This document shows, in pieces, positions 34,332-45,956 of a DNA stretch of 57,141 nucleotides (positions are counted from its first letter, which is position 1; every line of letters begins with the position of its first letter). The stretch spans positions 1 through 57,141 of the forward strand of contig DAIDKZ010000178.1 in assembly GCA_027449745.1 (NCBI GenBank), written 5' to 3'. The position numbers and the translations under genes were made by a program. The notes beneath the pieces are model-generated. The model was not told the origin of the DNA. It worked only from the letters and a program-made list of their open reading frames with translations, and made no database searches. The DNA comes from Acetobacteraceae bacterium. Lineage in GTDB: Bacteria > Pseudomonadota > Alphaproteobacteria > Acetobacterales > Acetobacteraceae.

Positions 34332-35710
34332 ACCACCCGCCAGATCGTGCCGGAGGCGTCGTCGCTGATCAGCAGCGACCCGTCGATCGCCACGGCGACA
34401 TCCGCCGGTCGGCCCCAGACCGTGTCGTCCGAGACGACGAACCCGGTCAGGAAATCCTCGTATTCCCCCGTCGGAACTCCGTCACGCAGCAGCAGGCGGA
34501 TGACTTTCGAGCCGGTGCGGCGGCTGCGGTTGTAGGAACCGTGCAAGGCGATGAACGCATCGCCGCGATACTCGGCGGGGAACTGCCCGGCCTCATAGAA
34601 GCTGATTCCGAGAGGAGCCGAATGGGCCTGCAACAGCACGTCCGGCATCGCCGTCCGCTCCGCGAGATCGGGCCGTTCGCCGCGGTGGCGCGGATCCTCG
34701 CGCCCACCGAGAAACGTGAAAGGCCAGCCGTAGAACGCGCCATCGGCGAGGCGGGTGACGAAATCGGGCACGGCGTCGTCGCCGAACTCGTCGCGCTCGT
34801 CGTTGGTGCACCAGAGCGTCCTGGTCTGCGGCTGGATGGCGAGTCCGATGCAATTGCGCAGGCCGGTGGCGTAGGGACGGGTCTGGCCGGTCTCGACATC
34901 CATCACCATCACCTGCGCGCGACCCTCCTCGAGGCCCCAGGTCGCCCCGAGCCCGTGCTCCGCCTCGAAGGCGGCGATCTCCTCGGCGGAGCGCTGGGAG
35001 AGACCCTCGGCGTCATTGGAGCGCGAGCCGATGGCGATGAAGAGCCGGTGCCCATGCGGCGAGAACGCCAGTTCGCGCGTCCAATGCCCCTCGACCGGCA
35101 GGGACGCGATCACGGGCTCGGCGGGGCCCATCGCGCTCATCACGCCGCCGCGATAGGGGAAGCGGACCAGCGCGTCGGTGGCGGCGACATAGACATACGA
35201 GGGCGTTCCGCCAGGCGGGTAGAACCCCATGCCGGACGGCAGGGTAAGTCCTTCGGCAAATATCGCTTCGCCGGCCGCGTTGCCGTCCGGGCCAGGGCGG
35301 AGCACGTGGATGCGCCCGGCATGACTCTCGGCCACGAACACATCCCCGTTCGGCGCGACGCGCAGGTTGCGCGGCCCCTCCAGGCCGGTGGCGAAAACCT
35401 GCACGGCGAAGCCGGCGGGCACCGTCGGCCAAGCGCCTTCGGGCCGCGGCACGATTCCGGGCAGGTTGACGGTGGAGGGGGACGTGAACGGCGCCGGCAG
35501 CGCCTCCGGCCTCACGACGTGGCGCATGCCGGGTACCTCGTCGCGCCAATCGAGCGGCGAGCCGGTGGCGAAGGGGCTGTGACCGTCGTCCAGCACCGCG
35601 GGCGAGACATTCTCCGCCGCCTCCGCCTGGGAGCCGGCCAACGCTGCGACGAGCCCGGCCGCGATCACGCCAACGCGCCTCCGCCGAGAGCTCCCACCGG
35701 GCATGGCCAT
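34280..35710 (-). CDS. Secreted PQQ-dependent sugar dehydrogenase-like beta-propeller
   Basis: Predicted 476 residues. A long leader with SSRRRRVGVIAAGLVAALAG suggests export, possibly by Tat. The mature part is a GSDH/sorbosone dehydrogenase-type six-bladed propeller: FATGLEGPRNLRVAPNGDV, FAEGLTLPSGMGFYPPG, GHWTRELAFSPHGHRLFIAI and GRPADVAVAIDGSLLISDD. Family members bind PQQ and oxidise sugars in the periplasm, though many relatives are untested. The ATG at 35710 has GAGGAGG upstream. It converges on truA with a 52-base overlap. The 268 bases upstream contain no gene. PQQ biosynthesis genes are not in the window. Confidence 0.85.
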   Translation of the reverse strand: MAMPGGSSRRRRVGVIAAGLVAALAGSQAEAAENVSPAVLDDGHSPFATGSPLDWRDEVPGMRHVVRPEALPAPFTSPSTVNLPGIVPRPEGAWPTVPAGFAVQVFATGLEGPRNLRVAPNGDVFVAESHAGRIHVLRPGPDGNAAGEAIFAEGLTLPSGMGFYPPGGTPSYVYVAATDALVRFPYRGGVMSAMGPAEPVIASLPVEGHWTRELAFSPHGHRLFIAIGSRSNDAEGLSQRSAEEIAAFEAEHGLGATWGLEEGRAQVMVMDVETGQTRPYATGLRNCIGLAIQPQTRTLWCTNDERDEFGDDAVPDFVTRLADGAFYGWPFTFLGGREDPRHRGERPDLAERTAMPDVLLQAHSAPLGISFYEAGQFPAEYRGDAFIALHGSYNRSRRTGSKVIRLLLRDGVPTGEYEDFLTGFVVSDDTVWGRPADVAVAIDGSLLISDDASGTIWRVVYAGAGASAPAAKGSSG

Positions 35711-35978
35711 CTGTAAGCCTCCTCGATGATGCGACGCCGCATAACCCGCCCGTGCCGGCCTGCGTGCAGGGCCGTGCGGAGTGTGCATTGCAACAATGAC
35801 AGGATCGGGGCCGGTCTGTCAGCGAAATCGAACGCCCGTCGCGCGATCAAATCCACACAATCGTACGCAGCCCTGGTCTTCGGCGGGGGGATATGCCGGC
35901 CTGCTGAAGGTGCAAGCGCATAGCTCGGGGCAGGTGGGCGGGCTGGATGCCAGGGCCGCTGCGCGCTGAGGCGGCGCG

Positions 35979-38894
35979 TTATACCGCGCGACGCTGGCGC
36001 CGAGGCGTCGGCGCCGTCTCCGCCGTTGCCTCCTCGGGCGAGGCAAGGGCCTGCAGCAGGGCCGCGCGCAGCGCCGCGAGCTTGCGCTCGTTGCTCACTT
36101 TCAGGCCGAATACGTCCTTGACGTAAAACACGTCGACGGCCCGCACGCCGTAGGTCGTGACATGCGCCGAGGCGATCTGAAGTCCCTGGGCGCTGATCGC
36201 GGCGGTGACGTCGTGCAGCAGGCCGGGACGGTCCCGTCCGTTCACTTCCAGCACCGTGTGGGTGTTGGAGGCATGATTATCGAGCACGACGCGCGGCGGC
36301 ACATGGATGGCGCGCATGCGACTCCCCGCCGCCGCGCGCGCGATGCGGCGGATTTCGGTGGCCAGACGCAGCTTGCCGGACAGCGCCTGCTCGGTCACCG
36401 CCGCCAGCCGCGCCAAGCGGTGCGGCGCGTCGAAGGCGCCGCCGGCCGCGTCCTGGATCCAGAATGTATCCAGCGCCATGCCGTTGGTCATGGTGTGGAT
36501 GCGGGCATCGACGATCGAGGCGCCGGCAACGGCGAGTGCGCCGGCGATGCGGCTGAACAGCCCGGCATGGTCGGCGGTGTAGATCGTGACCTCGGTGACC
36601 GCGCGGGCCGGCAAAGGCTGGGTCTCGATCATCAGTGGCATGTCGCGCTGCTCGGCCTCGCGCACCAAGCGCGCGTGCCGGGCGTGGGTCGGCGGATCGA
36701 AGGAGAGCCAGTAGCCGGGATAGCCGAGCGCGAGGAAATGCTCGATCGCCTCCCGCGGCCAGTCGGCCAGCAGTGTCGAGACGGCCTCGCGCGCGCGCGC
36801 GACCCTCGCATCGCGTTCGGTGGTGGCGAGCCCGCCCTCCAGCACTTCGGCGACGCGGGCGTAAAGCTCCCGCAGCAGTGTTGCCTTCCAGCCGTTCCAC
36901 ACCTTCGAGGAGACCGCCCGCATGTCGGCGACCGTCAGGATCAGCAGCAGCTTGAGTCGCTCGGGGGACTGGATGGTATCGGCGAGGTCGAGGATGGTCT
37001 TGGGGTCGTCGATGTCGCGCTTGAAGGCGGTCTGGCTGAGCAGGAGATGGTGCAGCACGAGCCAGGAGACCATCTCGGTCTCCTCCGCCGCGAGGCCGAG
37101 CGCGGGACCGACGCTGAGCGCGATCTCCGCGCCGAGCTCGGAATGATCGCCGCCGCGGCCCTTGGCGATGTCATGCAGCATGGCCGCGACATAGAGCGCC
37201 CGGCGCGACTGGACATGGTCGACCAGCCCAGTCGCCACCGGCGCGATCTCGGCCAGATCGCCCTGTTCGAGCAGGTTGAGGATGCGGATGACCTCGATCG
37301 TATGCTCGTCGACGGTGAAGACATGGTAGGTGTCGAACTGCATCTGCCCGACGATGCGGCCCCAGTCGGGCAGGAAGCGGCCGAGGAAGCCGGTCTCGTT
37401 GAGGATCGACAGCCAGCGCGCGCCGTCGGGGCGCGCTGGCGCGCCGCGCCCATGGCCGGGCGCGCAGCCGCACAAGAGGTCGAGGAACAACGCCGCGGCC
37501 TCGGGGTCGTGGCGCAGCAGAACGGCGGCGCGCTCGTTGCGGATCAGCCCACGGAGCGCCAGCGGATGCAGGTCGAGATCGCGGTCGCGCGCCAGCTTCA
37601 AGATGCGCAGCATGCGCACCGGGTCGGCGGTGAATTCGGGATCACCGGCGGCGAGCAGCTTGCCGTCCGCGAGCACGAAGCCCTCCGCGAGAAGGGCGCG
37701 GTCGGTCTCGGCGGCCACCGCCGGCGGGCCGAGGGCCGCGCGCAGCAAAGCCGGTTCGAGCAGACGGCCGACGCGCAGCACTTCCCGCGCGGTGAGGAAA
37801 TAGTGCCGCATGAAGCGTTCGACGCCGTCCTGCCGTCCGTGGCGCGTGTAGCCCATGCGCGCCCCGATGACCGGCTGGAGGTCGAAGGTGAGCCGGTCCT
37901 CGGCGCGGCCGGCGACGTAGTGGATATGGAAGCGCAGGGTCCAGAGGAAGTCGGCGGCGCGTCGCGCCAGCCGCGCCTCGTGCTCGGTGATCAGCCCGCC
38001 ACCCGGGCCGGAGGGGTCGGCGAGTTGGCTGATATCGGTGATGCCAAAGGCGTCACGCGCCATCCAGTAGAGCGTCTGCAGGTCGCGCAGGCCGCCGCGG
38101 CCTTCCTTGATGTTGGGTTCGACGACGAACGGCGTCTCGCCATAGCGTGCGTGGCGGGTGGCACGCTCGGCCTGCTTGGCGGCGATGAATTCGCTGCTGC
38201 CGGCGGCCCGGAACGCGGTGAACCGCTCCTGGAACCGCGTGAACAGCCCTGCCGGGCCGGCGATTAGGCGGGCATCGAGCAGCGTCGTGCGGACCGTCGT
38301 GTCCTCGGCGGCGGCGCTCAGACATTGGTCGACGGACCGCGTCGCGTGCCCCACCTTGAGGCCGAGATCCCACAGGAAGTACAGCATGTATTCGACCAGG
38401 CCGAGGGTCTTGCCGTCGGCGTCCGGGCCGGTGAGGAACAGCAGGTCGATGTCGCTGAACGGCGCCAGCACGCGCCGTCCATAGCCGCCGGTGGCGACCA
38501 GCGCCGGCAGCGAGGCCGGGCCGATTTCGCCGCCTGCATGGTCGAACAAGGCGACGAGCAGCCCGTCGATGCGCAGCGCGAGCTGGCGGGCCGCCTGCAG
38601 CCCGCCCAGTAGACCCTCCTCGAACGGCTTGCGCAGGTCGCTCTGGATGCGGGCCAGCTGGCGGCGGAAAATATCGAGTGCCGCCTCGCGCGGCACGCGT
38701 CGGCGCCGGTCGGTCGTGCCGCCGGGCGCCGCATCGTTGGGGGCGGGCGATGCGTGATCTCGCCCCCCGCGAACCGCTTGTGCGCCGGCATCGTCGCGCC
38801 CGTTCCCGCTCGACCCTGCCAGCCGCGCCAGGCTCCTGGTGATCTCGGCGGCAGTGGTGGCGGGCGTGTCGGAGTTGAATGAAGAAAATGTCAT
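35979..38894 (-). CDS. glnD: PII uridylyltransferase/uridylyl-removing enzyme GlnD
   Basis: Predicted 971 residues. It senses glutamine and modifies PII to control nitrogen metabolism. The nucleotidyltransferase site is GGYGRRVLAPFSDID (136-150), with D148 and D150 binding metal. The HD hydrolase has HDIAKGRGGDHSELG near residue 560-575, and two ACT domains lie at the end (TIYTADHAGLFSRIAGA and VNGRDRPGLLHDVTAAI). The first 65 residues are a low-complexity extension. The ATG at 38894 overlaps the mutS stop (ATGA), so both are co-translated. The Arg-rich C-terminus (PTPRRQRRAV) is unremarkable. Confidence 0.96.
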   Translation of the reverse strand: MTFSSFNSDTPATTAAEITRSLARLAGSSGNGRDDAGAQAVRGGRDHASPAPNDAAPGGTTDRRRRVPREAALDIFRRQLARIQSDLRKPFEEGLLGGLQAARQLALRIDGLLVALFDHAGGEIGPASLPALVATGGYGRRVLAPFSDIDLLFLTGPDADGKTLGLVEYMLYFLWDLGLKVGHATRSVDQCLSAAAEDTTVRTTLLDARLIAGPAGLFTRFQERFTAFRAAGSSEFIAAKQAERATRHARYGETPFVVEPNIKEGRGGLRDLQTLYWMARDAFGITDISQLADPSGPGGGLITEHEARLARRAADFLWTLRFHIHYVAGRAEDRLTFDLQPVIGARMGYTRHGRQDGVERFMRHYFLTAREVLRVGRLLEPALLRAALGPPAVAAETDRALLAEGFVLADGKLLAAGDPEFTADPVRMLRILKLARDRDLDLHPLALRGLIRNERAAVLLRHDPEAAALFLDLLCGCAPGHGRGAPARPDGARWLSILNETGFLGRFLPDWGRIVGQMQFDTYHVFTVDEHTIEVIRILNLLEQGDLAEIAPVATGLVDHVQSRRALYVAAMLHDIAKGRGGDHSELGAEIALSVGPALGLAAEETEMVSWLVLHHLLLSQTAFKRDIDDPKTILDLADTIQSPERLKLLLILTVADMRAVSSKVWNGWKATLLRELYARVAEVLEGGLATTERDARVARAREAVSTLLADWPREAIEHFLALGYPGYWLSFDPPTHARHARLVREAEQRDMPLMIETQPLPARAVTEVTIYTADHAGLFSRIAGALAVAGASIVDARIHTMTNGMALDTFWIQDAAGGAFDAPHRLARLAAVTEQALSGKLRLATEIRRIARAAAGSRMRAIHVPPRVVLDNHASNTHTVLEVNGRDRPGLLHDVTAAISAQGLQIASAHVTTYGVRAVDVFYVKDVFGLKVSNERKLAALRAALLQALASPEEATAETAPTPRRQRRAV

Positions 38895-41530
38895 GGCTCA
38901 ATCTTGGCGGCATCCGACGGCGCTGTCACGCGAAGTTGATCATGGAGCCGATAGAGCGCCTCGATCGCCTCACGTGGGGTCATCTGGTCGGGCCGCAACG
39001 CTGCCAGGGTGGCCAGCACCGGGTGTTCTGCCGGCTCGGCCGGCGGCGGCGCGGCGCGGGCGAAGAGTGGCAGCTCCGCCGCCTCGGTGAGCGCGGCGCC
39101 GCGCTCTTCGAGCAGCGCCAGCAGCGCCGCAGCGCGCCGCACCACCGGGGCCGGCACGCCGGCGAGCCGGGCGACGTGCACGCCCCAGCTTCGTCCGCCC
39201 GCGCCGGTGGCGACCTCGTGCAGGAACACGACCTCGCCCTTCCATTCCCGGACCCGCATCGTGTGGGGCGCCAGCATCGGCAGTTCCCCCTGCAGGCGCG
39301 CGAGCTCGTGGAAATGGGTGGCGAAGATCGTGCGCGCGCGCACCGTGGAGTGCAGTGCCTCGAGCACTGCCCAGGCGATGGCCAGCCCGTCCAGCGTCGC
39401 GGTGCCACGGCCGATCTCATCGACCACCACCAGCGAGCGCGGTCCGGCCTGGTGCAGGATGGCTGCCGTCTCGGTCATTTCGACCATGAAGGTGCTGCGG
39501 CCGCGGGCGAGATCATCGGCGGCGCCGACGCGGCTGAACAGCCGATCGACGATGCCAATCTCGGCCGACCGCGCCGGCACGGGCAACCCGGCCTGGGCGA
39601 GCACGACGATCAGCGCGTTCTGGCGCAGGAACGTCGATTTGCCGGCCATGTTGGGCCCGGTGAGCAGCAGCACCCGCCGCTCCGGCGCGAGGTCGCAATC
39701 GTTCGGCACGAAGGCGGCGCGACCGGCGAGCGCGGCCTCGACGACCGGGTGGCGGCCGGCCTCGATGCGGAACGCGAGCCCGTCCTGCACGCGCGGGCGG
39801 CACCAGGCGCCGCCCTCGGCGAGCCGGGCGGCCGATTGCAGCGCATCGAGCGCCGCCAGTGCGGCCGCCGCTTCGGTCAGAACCGTTGCCGCCGCCAGGG
39901 CCTGCGCGCTCAGATGTTCGACGACGGTGCGCTCGCGCGCCGCCGCCCGCGCCTCGGCAGCGGTGATGCGCTCGCCGAGCGCCGCCAGTTCGGCCGAGCC
40001 GAAGCGCGCCCCGGCGGCGAGGCTCTGGCGCAGAACCAGCTCCGGGTGATCCCGCAGCCGCGCGACGGCCGCGGCCGGAACCTCGATGACATGGCCGAGC
40101 TGGGCATGGTGGCGGAGCTTGAGGCTGGCGACGCCATAGCGCTGGGCATAGTCCAGTTGCAGCCCGGCGACGATCTGCCGCGCCTCGTCGCGCAGGTGGC
40201 GCTCCGCGTCCAGTTCGGCATCGAACCCGGCGCCGATCACGCCACCATCCTCGAGGTGGGCCGGCAGGCGCGGGGCAAGCGCGGCAGCCAGCGCGGCGCG
40301 CAGCGCTTCGGCCACGTTGAGAGCGCGCCGCGCCGTCGCGAGCGGCGGGATCTCCGCTTCGGCCAGTGCGCGCGCCGCCGCGTGTGCGGCGCTGAGCCCG
40401 TCGCGCAAAGCGGCGAGGTCGCGCGGCAGAAAGCGGCCGAGGGCGAGGCGGGCCAGTGCCCGGGCCATGTCCGGCGCGCCACGCAGTGCCGCGCGCAGGG
40501 CGGCGAGCGCGGTCGGATGGTCGATGAGCCAGGCCCACGCATCCTGGCGGGAGGCGATGGCGTCGGGATCGGTCAGCGGCCCGTCGAGCCAAGCCGCGAG
40601 CAGCCGCGCGCCCGGCGCGCTCAGCGTGTGCTGGACGACGCCCAGCAGAGAATGGCGGGCTTCGCCGTCGCGGGCGCGGGTGATTTCGAGGCTCGTCCGT
40701 GTCGCCGCATCGATCGCGACTGTGCCGGCGAGCCCGTGCGGGCGCGGCGGGGCGAGCAGGGGCAGGGAGCCGGCCTGGGTGGCGCGGACATAGTCGAGCG
40801 CGCGGGCGGCGGCGATGGCCTCGGCGTCACCGAAGGTTCCGAAGGCATCGATGCTGGCGACCTCGAACGCCTCGGCGAGGCGCTCACGGGCGGCGCCCAG
40901 CGGCGGCGCCGGTGGCGCCGGCGCCCGCCGCTCGGCCCACTCGGCCAGGGCGGGGCCGTCGGCGTCGGCCAGGATCTCGGCCGGGTCGAGGCGGGCCAGA
41001 AGCGCGGGCAGGGCGGCTTCCGTCAGCGTCTCGGTCTCGAACGCGCCGGTCGAAATGTCGAGCCAGGCAGCGCCGAGCGCTTCGCCCTCCCCGGCCAGCG
41101 CCAGCAGCCGGTTGGGTCGGGCGGCATCGAGGAGCGTGTCCTCGACGAGCGTCCCCGGTGTGATCAGCCGCACCACCTCGCGCCGGATCGGCGTCTTCGT
41201 CCCCCGCGCGCGCGCCGCCTCCGGCGTCTCCATCTGCTCGACGATGGCGACACGGAAGCCGCGCCGGATGAGGCGGGCGAGGTAGAGCTCGGCGGTGGCG
41301 ACCGGGACGCCGCACATCGGGATCGGCGCGCCGGCATGCTCGCCGCGGCTGGTGAGCTGGATGTCCAGCGCGGCCGCGGCGGCCTCGGCGTCGGCGAAGA
41401 AGAGCTCGAAGAAGTCGCCCATGCGGAAGAACAGCAGCGCCTCTGGATGCGCCGCCTTGCTGGCGAACCATTGGCGCATCACCGGACTCGCGTCAGCCGG
41501 CGGATCGGGGCGATCAGGGACGGGCTTCAT
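38891..41530 (-). CDS. mutS: DNA mismatch repair protein MutS
   Basis: Predicted 879 residues, full length. The mismatch-reading FxE motif is F40-F41-E42 within MGDFFELF. The Walker A GPNMAGKST lies near residue 620-630, and VVDEIGRGTATLDG holds Walker B, followed by FATHFHELARL. It recognises mispairs in the cytoplasm and recruits MutL. The ATG at 41530 gives MKPVPDRPDPPAD. The four-base overlap with glnD suggests co-expression, an arrangement common in alphaproteobacteria. A 142-base divergent region separates it from maeB. The end TAPSDAAKIEP is slightly short of beta-clamp motif types. Confidence 0.97.
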   Translation of the reverse strand: MKPVPDRPDPPADASPVMRQWFASKAAHPEALLFFRMGDFFELFFADAEAAAAALDIQLTSRGEHAGAPIPMCGVPVATAELYLARLIRRGFRVAIVEQMETPEAARARGTKTPIRREVVRLITPGTLVEDTLLDAARPNRLLALAGEGEALGAAWLDISTGAFETETLTEAALPALLARLDPAEILADADGPALAEWAERRAPAPPAPPLGAARERLAEAFEVASIDAFGTFGDAEAIAAARALDYVRATQAGSLPLLAPPRPHGLAGTVAIDAATRTSLEITRARDGEARHSLLGVVQHTLSAPGARLLAAWLDGPLTDPDAIASRQDAWAWLIDHPTALAALRAALRGAPDMARALARLALGRFLPRDLAALRDGLSAAHAAARALAEAEIPPLATARRALNVAEALRAALAAALAPRLPAHLEDGGVIGAGFDAELDAERHLRDEARQIVAGLQLDYAQRYGVASLKLRHHAQLGHVIEVPAAAVARLRDHPELVLRQSLAAGARFGSAELAALGERITAAEARAAARERTVVEHLSAQALAAATVLTEAAAALAALDALQSAARLAEGGAWCRPRVQDGLAFRIEAGRHPVVEAALAGRAAFVPNDCDLAPERRVLLLTGPNMAGKSTFLRQNALIVVLAQAGLPVPARSAEIGIVDRLFSRVGAADDLARGRSTFMVEMTETAAILHQAGPRSLVVVDEIGRGTATLDGLAIAWAVLEALHSTVRARTIFATHFHELARLQGELPMLAPHTMRVREWKGEVVFLHEVATGAGGRSWGVHVARLAGVPAPVVRRAAALLALLEERGAALTEAAELPLFARAAPPPAEPAEHPVLATLAALRPDQMTPREAIEALYRLHDQLRVTAPSDAAKIEP

Positions 41531-41672
41531 CAGCGCGAGATGTAGCCGGCGGCTCGCCGGCTGCGAAGCCGGCCTGCGTCGATGGCGGGAGAGGGGCCCG
41601 CACCGGCGGCTTCCCTTGGCCGGCGCCAGGGATCATGATCATTCGGCTTGCGATTCCCGGGGAGGAAGAACC

Positions 41673-43961
<2,289 letters not shown>

Positions 43962-44034
43962 GGGCGGCGGCCCGCGCGCCCAGTCCTGTCGTCGGTGACT
44001 TGCCGGCTTTGTCGCGGCAGGCCATTTTCGCCCG

Positions 44035-44991
44035 ATGCGCGATTTCTCCGACCTGACCGAACGCGAGGTCCTCGCTCTTGCCATCAGCAACGAGGAGGAG
44101 GACAGCCGCATCTATGCCGACTACGCCGAGGCGCTGCGGGCCGAGTATTCGGGCAGCGCCAATCTTTTCGCCGACATGGCGCGCGAGGAGAACGACCACC
44201 GGCGACGCCTGATCGAGCTCTACCAGCAGAAGTTCGGCGAGCACATCCCGCTAATCCGCCGGCAGGATGTGCGCGGGTTCATCCAGCGCAGCCCGGTATG
44301 GCAGATGAAGGAGCTGCGGCTGGAAGCGGTGCGGCGGCAGGCGCAGCTGATGGAGGCGGAGACGCTTCGCTTCTACCGCCAGGCGGCCGAGCGCAGCACC
44401 GATGCCTCGATCCGCAAGTTGCTCGGCGACCTCGCGGAGGCGGAACTCGTCCACGAGCACGTCGCCGATGAGCTGATGGAGAAGAACGTCCCCGAAGCGG
44501 TCCGGGCCGAGGAGGACGAGGCGGCTCGGCGGCTGTTCCTGCTGCGCGTCGTCCAGCCCGGCCTCGCCGGCCTGATGGACGGTTCGGTCTCGACCCTGGC
44601 GCCCCTGTTCGCCGCGGCCTTCGCCACCGGGCGGTCCCTGGATGCGCTGCTGGTCGGGCTTGCCGCGTCGCTCGGCGCCGGTATCTCGATGGGCTTCGCC
44701 GAAGCGCTTTCCGACAATGGCAGCCTCACCGGGCGGGGCGCGCCGCTCCTGCGCGGGCTGATCACCGGGCTGATGACGACACTCGGCGGGCTCGGCCATT
44801 CACTGCCCTACCTCATCCCCAATTTCTGGACGGCGACGACGGTCGCAATCGTGGTGGTGGTGGCGGAATTGGCGGCGATAAGCTGGATTCGCTGGCGCTA
44901 CATGGATACACCTCCCGTCACGGCCGCCTTCCAGGTGATGTTCGGCGGCGCGCTGGTCTTCGCCACCGGCATCCTCATCGGCAACAGTTGA
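44035..44991 (+). CDS. mbfA: MbfA-type ferritin-like iron exporter
   Basis: Predicted 318 residues. Residues 1-165 are an erythrin/ferritin-like four-helix bundle with iron ligands in [22 protein letters not shown] and [13 protein letters not shown]. Residues 170-318 are a VIT1/CCC1-type membrane domain ([48 protein letters not shown]). In Bradyrhizobium and Agrobacterium MbfA exports ferrous iron and protects from iron and peroxide stress, under Irr control. An Irr box could not be confirmed here. The cytochrome b561 gene begins 10 bases after the stop, so they are likely co-transcribed. Confidence 0.93.
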   Translation: MRDFSDLTEREVLALAISNEEEDSRIYADYAEALRAEYSGSANLFADMAREENDHRRRLIELYQQKFGEHIPLIRRQDVRGFIQRSPVWQMKELRLEAVRRQAQLMEAETLRFYRQAAERSTDASIRKLLGDLAEAELVHEHVADELMEKNVPEAVRAEEDEAARRLFLLRVVQPGLAGLMDGSVSTLAPLFAAAFATGRSLDALLVGLAASLGAGISMGFAEALSDNGSLTGRGAPLLRGLITGLMTTLGGLGHSLPYLIPNFWTATTVAIVVVVAELAAISWIRWRYMDTPPVTAAFQVMFGGALVFATGILIGNS

Positions 44992-45001
44992 AGGGCAGCG
45001 C

Positions 45002-45571
45002 ATGGATCGGGTTCCGGCCGCACCACACGAGACGACCGCCATCGCGCCGGAGCCGCGCTATGATCGGTTGACCATCGCCTTGCACTGGCTGACCGTGGCG
45101 CTCGTCGTCACGCTCTGGGTGTTGGCGCAGGTCTGGGATCTGGCGCCGAAGGGCTCGGCGGCGCGGCACGCGATGCAGGCGCTGCATGTCTCGTTCGGGC
45201 TCGTGCTCATCGCCACCCTGGCGCTGCGCGTGCTGTGGCGGGCCGGACCGGGCCGACGCTTGCCGCCGGCCGATGCCGGGGTGCTGCAGATGGCGGCGAA
45301 GGCGGTGCATTGGGGGCTCTACGCGCTCTTGGGCGCGCAGGCCGGGCTTGGCGTTTTCGGCCGCTGGTTCAGCAAGGATCCGCTCGCCTTTTTCTGGCTG
45401 TTCGCGATCCCCTCGCCCTTCGCCCGCGACAAGGCGCTGGAGGATGGGCTGATCTCGATCCACGACACGATCGCCACGATCATCCTGATCATCGCCGGGC
45501 TGCACGCCGCGGCGGCGCTCTGGCACCATTACGTGCGCCGCGACGGCGTCCTGCGGCGCATGCTGCCGTGA
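45002..45571 (+). CDS. Cytochrome b561-family membrane protein
   Basis: Predicted 189 residues, four membrane helices. Heme-b ligating histidines are seen in YDRLTIALHWLT, MQALHVSFGLVL, AAKAVHWGLYALL and the last helix region IAGLHAAAALWHHYVRRDG. This is the CybB-like (YodB/YceJ) layout, which moves electrons from quinol or superoxide in the inner membrane. The ATG at 45002 is 10 bases after mbfA, suggesting it works in the same iron or oxidative stress setting; that link is inference. It converges on the Rieske gene across 13 bases. Confidence 0.92.
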   Translation: MDRVPAAPHETTAIAPEPRYDRLTIALHWLTVALVVTLWVLAQVWDLAPKGSAARHAMQALHVSFGLVLIATLALRVLWRAGPGRRLPPADAGVLQMAAKAVHWGLYALLGAQAGLGVFGRWFSKDPLAFFWLFAIPSPFARDKALEDGLISIHDTIATIILIIAGLHAAAALWHHYVRRDGVLRRMLP

Positions 45572-45584
45572 TCGGGCGGCCCCG

Positions 45585-45956
45585 CTACAGCCCCGCGTCT
45601 GCCGGCACGAGGATGCGGCCGCGATCCAGCCGGACCGGCACCGCTTCCAGCGACCGGCCGCGGCAGGGCCCGCTCAGGCACAGTCCGTCGGCGATGGCGA
45701 AGGTGGCGCCGTGGGTCGAACAGACGATGTGGCTGCCATCGGCGCTGAGGAAGCGGTCCGGCATCCAGTCGAGCGGCACCCCGAGATGGGGGCAGGCGTT
45801 GACATAGACGACGACGTCCCCGCCCCGGCGGACGGCGAACAGACCGACGAAGCCGCCCGGCGCCGGCGCGAACCCGCGCGAGGCGCCATCGGGGATTTCC
45901 TCGATCCCGCAGAGCTCGCGCAGCGGCGCGTCCGGCTCAGGCAGGCCCCTGCTCAC
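45585..45956 (-). CDS. Rieske [2Fe-2S] ferredoxin-like protein
   Basis: Predicted 123 residues. The cluster ligands are C55 and H57 in CPHLGVPLDW and C79 and H82 in CSTHGATF. The rest is a single Rieske domain of the NirD/dioxygenase-ferredoxin type, soluble and lacking a leader. It likely passes single electrons to an unidentified oxygenase or reductase. The GTG at 45956 overlaps the stop of the SDR gene (GTGA), so it is translated with that gene. No oxygenase large subunit is encoded near. Confidence 0.87.
   Translation of the reverse strand: MSRGLPEPDAPLRELCGIEEIPDGASRGFAPAPGGFVGLFAVRRGGDVVVYVNACPHLGVPLDWMPDRFLSADGSHIVCSTHGATFAIADGLCLSGPCRGRSLEAVPVRLDRGRILVPADAGL

Noticed and set aside
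35711-35978. A possible small gene or RNA between glnD and the sugar dehydrogenase gene
   Set aside because: No Shine-Dalgarno with a start, no stable hairpin with a T-run and no cloverleaf was seen.
38879-41545. Very long open frame on the plus strand opposite mutS
   Set aside because: It is antisense to a complete MutS with all motifs; Arg/Gly/Ala-rich composition and lack of domains are typical of high-GC shadow frames.
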